Shown: positions 33,317 to 43,516 of the stretch, piece after piece
Layout of the letters: the number at the start of each line of letters is the position of its first letter
Numbering within the stretch: position 1 is the stretch's first letter
Assembly: GCF_009727055.1 (NCBI RefSeq)
Contig: NC_052353.1
Coordinates: 49,289,926-49,353,925 of the forward strand
Length of the DNA: 64,000 bases
Direction of reading: 5' to 3'
Source of the DNA: Benincasa hispida
Lineage: Eukaryota > Streptophyta > Magnoliopsida > Cucurbitales > Cucurbitaceae
Position numbers and translations under genes: made by a program
The notes under the pieces: model-generated
Told to the model about the DNA's origin: nothing
The model's input: only the letters and a program-made list of their open reading frames with translations
The model's database searches: none

Positions 33317-35125
33317 TGATAACTTGCAGAAATACAAGTTATTTATGCTACCTTATCTAGATATTGCAACCAAAAGAGAAGGAATATGCACCAATTGTAT
33401 GAAAATTAGCTTAGAATGACAATAATTCTGAATTATCGCAATTACATCCACTAACATCATTAAGATGGAAGAAAAGGAGATTTCTACTCTGTTTTGCAGG
33501 AAACCAAGTCACCGCTTACGATCAAGGCTCAACAAGAAATTGTGCCACGTGTCACATTGTGCCTGTCAATCAATAATGAAAACGATTATTGCAATGACAA
33601 CGTAATACGATAGTCGATCCAGAGCTGACTTTCAGTCGCATTCAGTAATAAAAACAACACCGCATGCGAACACTCGATCGAAAGATGCAGCTGAGCAACG
33701 CAAATGCGGAGGATTGTGTCACGTGTATGCCCAACGGTTGTGCAGATTTGACAGTCTGATTGTATAACAGAAGGAATAATATCCCTCCATCTTCGGAATG
33801 TCCATAACAACAAGTGGGGACTACAAGGCCGGAGTCAAAGATCTTCACCTATAAATACCCCATAGAATTCACAGAAAAAGGATATACTGAATACGGGGCT
33901 AATTGATGCTATTATATTGAGAAAAAAGGCTGAGCTGAGTGTTAAACTGAAGAAATCTGGGATGAAGAAGAGACAAGGCCGAGAGGTGAGTCTCAGTGTT
34001 AATCTGTCAGATCCCCGCCGCGAAGCTCTATACTCAAATCCTTGCTACCGGTTGAGCAAGCCTGAGAGGGAAGTTCATCCTTCCACATGATCCATCCATT
34101 CCGGCAAGCAAATCTCCATCCAAATCGGTGTCGAGATGTTGGCACTTGTTTGTATTTTTTTTCCATCTCTTTTCATCATTGCATCTCATCTTCTTTATCT
34201 CTTCATTCACACACCATGTATCAGACGCTAAATAGATATATTGAATGTCTCGATCGTTTTCATTACTACTTCTCTGTCTATTTCTGTTCCTCCGTTTATC
34301 ATTTTCTTCATGAAGTGTTCTTAATCCCCTGGTAGTCAATATGAATTAAATGAGTACTAGATCTGTGTTAAAGAGATGATTGTGTTTAGCTAGGGCATGC
34401 TAGACGGCATCTTCACCTGTGAGAGCAGAAGTGAAGATGTCATTTTGATTTATCGAGAGAAAGTCATAAGAATGTGTTAACTAGAGCGAGTAGTACTTCC
34501 AGATGGAAGCAACCTTGCGTTCATTACGTTCGTCTCTGTTTCACCAAAGACATGTGGGAATGCGGTTGATCACTGAAAAGTGTACGCTAAGGGAAAAAAC
34601 ATAACCGTACTTATGACTTTAACGCAATTAAGGAACTTGCGATTTTTATATTAGTTATCTTTCTCTTTCTACTTCGTACATAAGACTTGCCATCGCATCA
34701 CATGATCTGTGTATAATCTTCACAGCCAGCCTTGCCCTTAGTATTTTGTATCATGTCGCTTGTATCTTATACCATCTTAGCTTAGGTTTACTACATTTTA
34801 TTTTATTATCGCATTATACTTTATCACAACTTTATATACTTGTACACTTATACTTTTATTAAATTGAAAAACCTGGTCGCATGTATCACAAGCATAACGC
34901 AATAACCTCAAACAGTCCCTGTGTTTGACCTCGGATCACAGCGAGAAACTTGCAGTGAAATTATACTTGGTTTCAACGCAAGGAAACTTGTGACAATGCA
35001 CAACATACTACAAGAACATTGTTAATTAACGCATATCTAGAAGTAGTATCACATGGACTTGTATCATGCATCATATATCTAGTGCGTGTGCTTAAAATAG
35101 AAACAATAATAATTCTGTTCAACAC
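33317..35125 (+). repeat. Right LTR of Ath-B
   Basis: It starts TGATAACTTG and ends TGTTCAACA. A TATA box lies at 33850-33857. U5 stem-loop at 34949-34982 (arms CTTGCAGTGAAA and TTTCAACGCAAG, same loop). Followed by the duplicated target CTTGT. Confidence 0.9.
33850..33857 (+). promoter_or_regulatory. TATA box in Ath-B right LTR
   Basis: TATAAATA in the same context as 22913-22920. Confidence 0.5.
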
Positions 35126-35130
35126 TTGTA

Positions 35131-36519
35131 CGACCAAGTTACAACCAATATTGAAGTGTAGGCGATGCACCGAAAGCCAGTATTGACCCCAAGGTAGAAG
35201 GGCAATCGGTCGCATAAGTTGAAGGTAATTCTAAGCAGATGATGGCCGCATGCGCCCAATAATTTTCGGAAGTTCCAATGGTCAAGGCATCTTGACCTAA
35301 ACAGTTGAGAGAAATCTGCTGCGTGGGAGACTCCTTGCAGTGACAACACTCCAATTTCTCCAAGGACGTCTTCTACTCTATATTTTCCTTGCTTTTATAG
35401 TTTAGTTTATTTTTATTTTTATTGTTATTTTGGATATGCGACTGCTTCCTTGGTTGTGGTGCGTTTGTTTCTTGTAGGTGCAACAATAAGTCTCCTCGGT
35501 GTGCAATAAAATGGAAGAATTCCCTCCATCCTTCAACGTATGGCTTCGATCACGTGAATTCCAACACATGATCGCATGCGTTATTCCGCCTAAGGTTTTT
35601 TCTTGTTATCTTTTATGCATTATCCTTTTGAAATTCTATTTTCCCGATTGCGCTCCTTTGCGATGTTTCTATGATGGTACGTACAATTCACCGCATCTGC
35701 TAACTAAGCATCGCAAGGTGCTCCCTACTTTTATTAGCTTTTTCAAATTTTGAAAGTCTTGAGTTTTATTTTGTGCAAACCTTCGCTCAAACGTTTATTA
35801 CTGCATTCCTGTAATTTTTCTTTTAGCTTTGCGGTGAGAACGCTGCCAACCTCTAAGTTTGGGGGTGGCAGCTATCTCGTAGAATTGTGTTCATTACATT
35901 GCGATCATTTTAAAAAAAGTGAGAATTTTGAGAATAACAACTCCATTGTCAACGCAATATGGAAACTCATGTTGATAAGAGTTAAGTTGTGAAAGGCACT
36001 TACCCGTAGTTGGATGTCCACATGACACACGTGGGGGCAAGCCAAAACGAAAGTAAGTCGCCAGGATCAACGCATAAGTGCAACTTCTCAATCTGGCACA
36101 AGCCAAATCAAGCAAGACAAGAGTTTATTTGAATATGGAACGCAACCGAAGTTGGATGCCCGCATGCCACACGTGGCGGTAAGCCAAAACGAAGAGCGTA
36201 ATCAGGTTCAACGCCGCATTTGAATAAGTCATCGCAAAATTTTGAAGTGTTTTGAATGAACGCATTCTCAAAAGCTAAATGCAAATTTACGATGAATGAA
36301 TAAAAAGTTTTTTTAGCAAAGGCTTGCCGGATATAAACTTAGAAAAAATATTTTTAAAGAAGCAGCCAAAGTGGAGGAGAGCATTGCGACGATGGTTAGA
36401 GGTATGATTAAATTATATTCTGAGAAGCTGGTCATCGCAAAGGAAAGTAAGAAGGTGAGTTAGAATTTCTTAAGTATAATGCATGCTTGAGGACAAGAAT
36501 GATTCTAAGTTTGGGGGTG
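35131..36519 (+). other. Ath-A interior, right part
   Basis: No gag or pol is recognisable. It carries the twin box (36006-36051 and 36148-36193) and a polypurine tract CTAAGTTTGGGGGTG ending at 36519. A further G-rich tract CTAAGTTTGGGGGTGG lies near 35855. Confidence 0.7.
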
Positions 36520-37131
36520 TGATGACATGCAGAAATGCATGTCATCTTAGGCCTTTTATTTAGAATTATGAAGACTGTTAAGTAGAATATGCGGCAATTA
36601 TGGTAGGAATTCATGAGAAAAGGAGCTTGCAGCGTTCAGCATTAAGAATCTCGGCTAACCCATTATTATGCGTTATTATACGTTCAATGTTTTATTTTTG
36701 TAGCTAATGCAGGAAGTGGACACAAACGCGGAAGCCGGACCACCACATAGACGACTGCATGCGGAGAAACTCTCCATCGCAAAGGCGAATGTGTTCGATC
36801 AACGCATGGGTGTTGCGGTAATAAACCGCATGCGTTCATCGCATGGGAGTTGCGCTCGTCAAGCGATTGCGGTCATCGTGTAGAGTTGTGGTATTAAGCG
36901 AATGCGATCATTGTATGATTGTGGCTACACGATAACGCATACTAATGGGATCAATGCAAGGTTGGTGGAATGAACTCATCAACGCATATCTCGAGAAAAT
37001 CAAAAGATGATGTTGACATTTCACCTACCATGCCGTTAGCAGCAGAGATTCAGAAAAGGACTAACGCACTGCGAATGTTGGAATCAGAGCAGTCCATAAA
37101 TGCTGCCAACGATCCAAGCTCTATAAATAGA

Positions 37132-37139
37132 AGTCGCTG
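37132..37139 (+). promoter_or_regulatory. TATA box in Ath-A right LTR
   Basis: TATAAATA in the LTR, shortly before the S2 insertion. S2 separates it from the rest of the LTR. Confidence 0.45.
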
Positions 37140-37222
37140 AGCAGAATTTCAACTTATCCAGGGTTATCCCTGCGATCCAGACAAATGCGTAAGAAGAAAG
37201 CTTGAGATTTCTTCATCTCCTT

Positions 37223-39875
37223 TGTCACACCCCCTCCCAGATTACCCACATAATCTAGAAAGAGGCGTGAAGATGATAAACATCACCTCCCCCGATGACA
37301 TTTAGCATTTTACTAACCAACTTAACCTGCGCTTAAATCTGAATAGTTACACAATAATCCTTTAGTACATTTAATTTCCATTCAGCATATTCCATATTGC
37401 GATATCCACAAACAAGTTTCATAAACTTTCTCTCTCTTGTTATATACAAACCATGAACAAAGTTTAGACACAACGAAAACATTTTCAGACATTACACAAC
37501 AAAACAACTCCTCTTGTCCCGTACTTCCAAAACCATGACACATAAGGTTCGTGATATGCAATCTATTTACATCAGTGCAAGGCCTACAATGTAGCAGGAG
37601 ACTCTTGTCGTGTGGCAGTAAACAACTCAGCGTGTTTCCGGAACTTTAACGCTACCTGGGGGGGAAAACATAAAACATTGAAAGCATGAGCTAATGCCCA
37701 GTGAGTGGTAATTGAATATAAACATAAGTTATCGCTTTCTAAATCATCAATAAAAGTAATTAAATCATTCAATAAAACATTGGCCAAGTATAAAAGATTC
37801 AATAACATCTCAAACACGTGCTAGTAAAACAGTGGCATGATCAACTCTCATAAGCACATTTTAAAGCATTCAATCGTTATAAAGAAAAAAAAAAAAAAAA
37901 ACCACACCAACTCTGTACCCAAATACTCGTTTACAACGGCGGGTTACTCTGGACAAAGAATGCCCCCCACGGTGCAAACCAAATCACAAGGTCATACGTG
38001 CACGCAGAGCTGCCTCAAGGCCAAGCATAGATACCACCACAAGCCCAGGTTACTCTGGACTCCCCAGTATACTCTGGCCACATCTGACCCGGTGGTAGCC
38101 CCCTGATAGCCTGAATGCGCTACAGGCGCAGGTTCCTCTGGACTTTCCGATATACTCTGGCCACATCTGACCCCGGTAGCCCCCTAATCACCTGAGCAGT
38201 ACTACTGAAACACATTCAAGTAGCACGGGAACATAACCATCTCTCGAGTACAAGAATCAGTAGTTTGAAACATTTCACAAACCATTCAACAACCTTGATT
38301 CCACCATCAAGAAGTTTTCATAAAAACCATACAAAATCACAAGTATGTAAACTCTGATTTCAAACTACATTTTGATAAATCAAGATTGTATAAAACCAAT
38401 CGAGAGTTTAGAAATCATGATTTAAAACATTTTTGAAATATCAGTCAAGTAAAACAGATCATGCCATCACATTTCATAAATCATAGCATACTATCATATA
38501 TAATTACTTTCTATATGAAAACATTCGAAAATAAACCACTCACTATCACCGACATGAGCTCCTTGGGTTGTAAGCCTTTCCAACCTCAATTTGACCTGAA
38601 ATAAAGTCCCAAGGTTACTAGACACTCACGATAGGTAAAATCAACCAAAACAGCCATAGTGATTCAATGTACCACTTGAACTCATTTAACACCTAAACAT
38701 TCACATTTTGCTCCTTAAGTCCATTTTCCTCACATCACCCTAAATGGCCCAAAAAACTAGTTTTTAATCTAAAAGTTTCATTCTAGGGTCAAAATATCAA
38801 GAAAATCTTATTGGGATTCAAAAATGCTCAAACACCCAAAATGCTAAAAAACAAGCAATTGGGCAATAGAAATGGGCTTGCGCGCGGGCTGTGGGCATGG
38901 GTGGGCGAGGCTGGCCGTGGTAGGTAGGGCTGAATGAGTTGAGGCGTGCTGAGGGGCACTGGCATGGAAGGAGGCGCACTGGTGGGGCTTGCAGCCTTAG
39001 GGGGTGGCTGGCTTGCTGCTACCCTATTCGAGAAAACACTGGTTTCACTTTAACCAACTTTTAACCAACTTAAAGCAAAAATTTGCACATACTTTCTTCA
39101 TGAAATATGTTAATAAAACTTTAAGCTAATTAACCTCAAAATTAAAGCTCTTAACTCTATTCAAGAGCTCAGAATCTCTCCTGGACTACACCTTACTCGG
39201 ATTTTCCCGTTTTCCCGGGAACATTCACTATTTTCACAATTTCTTTAGTTTTCTGATCCCAAATCTCTCAAGTAGCCCTAGAATAGACTCATAACTCAAT
39301 AAGCTTTAATCTAGTTTAAATATAGAAGCTTTTGCACGAGTATTTTGGGAGAACCATCACATTCTTCAGACCTTAAATTTCTGGCCGAAGCTGCACACTT
39401 TTTTCTCCAATCAAAGTCCTCCACCCAGCTGCTTGTTTGCCCTACTACGTGGCTTTTTATTTATTTTCCTTATCCTTTGTAGCCTTACAAGACTTATCAA
39501 GTTAAATTAATTTTAGATTTTAGCAAATTAATCCAATAATTTTTTTTTAAAAAAAAACAAACAACTTCAATGCCCCTCTCGGCTAACTTGCATTTCCTAC
39601 AAAATTTGTTCTTTCTTTCCTTGTAAGCCTTAGCCAATAACAAATCATGTTCACTATACAATTGCCCAATCATGAAAAATTGTTCCAATAATAAAATGTA
39701 TTAATACATTTCTAAAAGAACTTGCATTTGTTAAGTAATTTCCAACTTTCATTCCAACACTCAAAATTAGAACTTTCTTAGGTCATATAATCCAAGTTAT
39801 TCATTTAGGTACATAAGCTCACTTATCTAGGTTGATGCTAAGAATAAACAAGAGAAAAAGGGACAAGGGCTTACA
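37223..39875 (-). mobile_element. S2: solo LTR, TGTCACACCC type
   Basis: It begins TGTCACACCCCCTCCC, ends GGGCTTACA and is flanked by the exact 5-bp duplication TCCTT (37218-37222 and 39876-39880). It is 2653 bp with no coding interior. The ends resemble S1 and Gyp-C, and it shares the CCCAGTGAGTGGT block, but much of the rest differs, so it is a related rather than identical family. An imperfect tandem block (about 37930-38190) repeats CTCTGGCCACATCTGACCC and GTAGCCCCCT. Confidence 0.85.
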
Positions 39876-41062
39876 TCCTTCCTCCATTCCGAGTGACGAC
39901 CGGAGCCTTCGACCGAAGCTAGATCTCGAGAGGGTCGGTTCCACTGCCCATCCATGGCACCACTGACAGCCTTGACACACATCCACTGGAAGCAAGACAT
40001 TGCATCCAACTGGTTCTTTCATTTTTTCTTCTTTTCTTTCATTGTATTGTAGTGCATTTTGGGATTAAAAAATTAATACATTATGTGTTCAATGCATTTC
40101 TGTGTTTCCTTCGATTCCATCTCTATCTTTCTTTACTTAGCATCTTTAACTTTCATTGCATCACTTAGTGAGATTGCTAGAGTATCGCATACTTAGTCAT
40201 GTGGATTAGAGATATGAAGCATGTAGCAAACCACCGAGAGGTGTGCGTTGCGTGAGTGTTGTGAGAAAACCTTATTTGTTTAGTGTGAACCTGTAGCAAC
40301 GCCTGTCTAGAGGCGGACACAACGCTTGTCTATGAGTAAAATCAGCAACAACTAACTGCTCAGGAGGGTAAGTGGTTGGTCGCATTAAGCATTATAAGCA
40401 AGTATTCACTAAAGATAGGAATAATCTTACGTCAGCCAAGTTTATGCGGTTACGTTGTCTTATGAGTGCATCATTCATCATTTAGGCATACTTGAGAGAG
40501 TAGTCTAAAACCCAAATCTAAGACTCGAGAGAGCGGATTGGAAAGCATAAGCAAGAATGGGGAACTTAGAGATAAGCTTTGTTTGCTATTACACATCGTA
40601 TGCACCCTACGGATAGGATATTGCATGCGTCCAGAAGTAGGATACGGTGGTATACGGCTATCACGCTCATGCGGCGAGAGCACGTGAGCGGGTTATGGAG
40701 GTTTAGGCATAGGCTTCTCGGCACTATCGCATATACATCGCATACATCCTAGAATTAGGCTTAATTGTGTGCAGCATGATCACATAGCTTGCATTGGTTG
40801 AGGTTGCCCTTGCGGTCAAGCTCAGTGTTGCAGTGAAGACATCCTCCCATTTTATCTATTTTTCCATGCATTTACTATGCGTCAACAGTTGTTGTGTCTC
40901 TACCTCTCATTCATACTTCTCATTGCGTTGTCTGATACTTAGGAGTAGGAGTAGTGTTAGCATAGAAACCCTTCCATCATTCTTTTATTCAACCGCCGCA
41001 TACACATTACCGCATAGCATTTATTACAAGTCCCTGAGTTCGACCTCGGATCACCCAAGAAA

Positions 41063-41096
41063 CTTACATTCGCGTTATACTTGGCGTGAGCGCAAG
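41063..41096 (+). promoter_or_regulatory. U5 stem-loop, Ath-A right LTR
   Basis: Arms CTTACATTCGCG and CGTGAGCGCAAG around the loop TTATACTTGG. Confidence 0.6.
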
Positions 41097-41347
41097 AAAA
41101 CTTGTGACAGGAATGCATGGTCAGCGCATACATTCGTTAATTCATAGTTCACTCCAACGCATGACCACCAATGCATGATAATCAACGCATGCTTTAAGAA
41201 CATGCATCGCATATTTCCATCATCAACGACACACTGTAGCAAGTACACTCAACTTTTCGGTGACAATTAATCAGTGCATCAGACAGAGATTTAATGACAT
41301 CCCATCAGTGTAATCATTTGAGAGAAAAGCCTCTTCTCCTTGATCTC

Positions 41348-41355
41348 TATAAATA
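41348..41355 (+). promoter_or_regulatory. TATA box in Ath-G LTR
   Basis: TATAAATA within the second LTR part. Confidence 0.5.
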
Positions 41356-42412
41356 CCGAAGGCCACCATAAAAAACCAGTTTTAGCCATATAGAGAGTTC
41401 ACCATATAGAAGATAGTTAGTCGTTGTTCATAGTTTTCTTACATTTAGAAGGCGAAGGCGAGCGAAGAGAGAAGATGTTGGACGATCGTTTCTGGTTAGC
41501 TCGAGAGAGTGATGGGAATCGTTTAGAACGGAGAGAGGGCCAACTCTTGCGAAAGCAAGAATATTCTTTTGGGTAGAGTAGAGAAAAATGCAGTGTAAAA
41601 GCCTTGAGAAGCAAGAAATTACTTCCAGGCTCCCTATCTTTATTTCCATTGTCATTCTATATTCTGATTTCATTTATAGCATGGAACTTGCATCTTTACA
41701 TCTATTCACTCTCTTTACATCACGTATGAGTAACTAAACCTCTGAATGGGTTGAGAAGCCTTAGCTATCATGACTTAAGATCTTCATTGGATGCGATCAT
41801 CTTGTCTTATGTATGCGTCCATCACCCCTTTAGAGCTACTCGAGAGAGAGTCTAAAGAAATAACCTAGACTTGAGAGAGCTAGGTTAGAATCTAGGCTTG
41901 AGAAAGTTAGATTAGAACTGCAAAAGCAAGAGATAGAAACTTAGAGATAAGTTCTATATGCTAACATACATCGCATGCACCCTAGAAATAGGTTATGGTA
42001 GTATGCGGTCGCCTTGTGTATATGTGTGTCATTCGTCATCGCATAGACAAGAATGGAGGCTTAGACGTAAGTCCTATAGACATCATCATATACATCGCAT
42101 GCGTCCTAAAACTAGGAGCTGTAACATTTGCCTTGAGAGATGATTTACTGTTGTATGTGTGTAGCATGATTGCATAACGTGAACGCAATCTTAGGAAGTG
42201 TTAGCTAAATCCCTTCTCAACCTGTTCCCCTGCATACTCATTGTAACTTTCGTTGTTATTAACTCTTTTCTCAATTCTGCCGCATAGAATCTATACCTTA
42301 AACAAACATACCAACCAACTCATTTTCTTATTTGTCACCGCAAAGAAATCTAAAATCACCGTCGCATATTGTCTCCATAGTCCCTGTGTTCGACCCTGGG
42401 CTTACCAGGCAA

Positions 42413-42444
42413 CCTAGTAGGATTTATACTTGGATCTTGCTAGG
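42413..42444 (+). promoter_or_regulatory. U5 stem-loop, Ath-G LTR
   Basis: Arms CCTAGTAGGAT and ATCTTGCTAGG around the unchanged loop TTATACTTGG. The arms share almost nothing with those of Ath-A or Ath-B yet still pair (two G-T wobbles). Confidence 0.65.
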
Positions 42445-42523
42445 AAAACATGCATGCACAATGCATACATCACCATCACAATATACACCATTATTTCATC
42501 ATATTCACAACGCATCAAGTTTT

Positions 42524-42541
42524 TGGCGCCGTTGTTGGGGA
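42524..42541 (+). promoter_or_regulatory. Primer-binding site of Ath-G, tRNA-Asp type
   Basis: TGGCGCCGTTGTTGGGGA, six bases after the LTR end. Confidence 0.85.
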
Positions 42542-42646
42542 CTACGGTAGTACATATTGTGCTAACGGTAACTTTTTTATTTTCTTTGTAGACTTTCCAT
42601 CTCTGTTCACTGCCTCTCCTTAGGTAAGGGAAGAAGCGGGCATCGT

Positions 42647-43071
42647 ATGAGCGAAGGACAAACTTTTGAGCCCAATTACGACCCAGAGATTGCGAGAACT
42701 TTCCGAAGAAGAAGAAGAAACAGCCACCAACAACAATAAGGGAAAGATCCCAACATGGCGGAGCAACCAGAAGACAGAGCACCAAACACAAATAATATCA
42801 TGGCGAACCCCATCCTCTTGGTGAACGACCGTAATAGGCCCATCGGGGACTATGTGTCGCTCAACCTCTATGATTTCTCACCAATAATCATGAGGCCAAC
42901 TCTGGATGGATCGAGGTTCGAGATGAAACCAGTGATGCTACAGATGATTCAAACTGCCGGACAGTTTGGTGGTAGAGATGGTGAGGATCCACACGCTCAC
43001 CTCTGGAGTTTTATTGAAATCTGCAATACGTTTGTGTTCTCAAACATCTCCGTTGAGGAGGTTCGACTAAC
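42647..43071 (+). pseudogene. Gag of Ath-G, N-terminal stub
   Basis: A start at 42647 reads MSEGQTFEPNYDPEIARTFR, ending at a stop near 42738. A second open stretch from 42755 (MAEQPEDRAPNTNNIM) continues with SLNLYDFSPIIMRPTL, EMKPVMLQMIQTAGQFGG, GEDPHAHLWSFIEICNTF and SVEEVRL. This is the first third of an Athila-type gag, closest to the Ath-F copy. It is cut exactly where an Ath-A-type LTR starts (43072), so the rest of the element is missing. Confidence 0.85.
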
Positions 43072-43516
43072 TGATGACATGCAGAAATGCATGTCATCTT
43101 AGGCATTTTACTTAGAATTATGAAGGTTGTTAGGCAAAATATGCGGCAATCATGATGGGAATTCATGAGAAAATGAGCTTGCGTCGATCAGCATGTTGAA
43201 TCTCAGCTAACCCGTTATTTTGTGTTATTATGCGTTCAATGTTCTATTTTTGTAGCTAAAACAGGAAATGGACGCAAACGCGAAAATTGGACCACCGCAT
43301 AGACGATCGTATGCAGAGAAACTCTCCATCGCAAAGCCGAATGCATCGATCAATGCATGGATGTTGCGGTAATCAGCCGCATGCGTCCATCGCATGGGAG
43401 TTGCGCTCGCCTAGCGATTGCAATCATCGTGTAGAGTTGCGGTATTAAGCAAATGCGGTCATTAAATGATTGCAGCTACGCGACAACGCATACTAATGGG
43501 ATCAACGCAAGATTGG
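43072..43516 (+). repeat. Ath-A-type LTR fragment
   Basis: It starts TGATGACATGC with the perfect terminal hairpin (43073-43098) and matches 36520-36970. It is cut by Cop-D at 43517. The rest of this LTR is not found downstream. Confidence 0.78.

Larger units (their letters stand above)
22374..35125 (+). mobile_element. Ath-B: Athila-like element with gag and Transposase_32-like ORF, no pol
   Basis: Complete LTRs of 1824 bp (22374-24197) and 1809 bp (33317-35125) are flanked by the exact 5-bp duplication CTTGT (22369-22373 and 35126-35130). After the left LTR come a tRNA-Asp primer-binding site, gag, a spacer with 60-bp repeats, a long ORF with a Transposase_32-like domain, the twin boxes and a polypurine tract. 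No protease, RT, RNase H or integrase is visible. Without S1 the element is about 10.3 kb. The second tandem unit at 53836-60616 has the same structure, so absence of pol is a family trait rather than one deletion. Confidence 0.9.
21386..41225 (+). mobile_element. Ath-A: non-autonomous Athila-like element with nested insertions
   Basis: It begins TGATGACATG and ends TTCCATCATCA, flanked by the exact 5-bp duplication ACGAC (21381-21385 and 41226-41230). The interior is only about 1.5 kb once Ath-B is removed (22276-22373 plus 35131-36519). It holds a primer-binding site, the twin 46-bp boxes and a polypurine tract, but no gag or pol that I can recognise. It must have relied on enzymes from elsewhere. 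The left LTR is shortened and chimeric; the right LTR is interrupted by solo LTR S2. Confidence 0.85.
36520..41225 (+). repeat. Right LTR of Ath-A, interrupted by S2
   Basis: It starts TGATGACATGC with the perfect terminal hairpin (36521-36546). It is split by S2 at 37222/39881; without S2 it is 2048 bp. It carries a TATA box (37132-37139), a GTTCGACC box near 41038 and the U5 stem-loop (41063-41096), and ends CATCATCA. Confidence 0.85.
41231..42517 (+). repeat. Ath-G LTR, second part
   Basis: It continues 21008-21385 after Ath-A; the joined LTR is about 1660 bp. It has a TATA box (41348-41355), a stem CCTGG/CCAGG after the GTTCGACC box (42395-42409), and the U5 stem-loop at 42413-42444, then ends AACGCATCA. 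Its reverse complement matches the Ath-F LTR at 13349-14616. Confidence 0.8.

Noticed and set aside
41020..41060. Possible tRNA because of the GTTCGACC T-arm-like motif
   Set aside because: No acceptor, D-arm or anticodon arm fits around it; the motif belongs to the LTR and recurs in all related LTRs.
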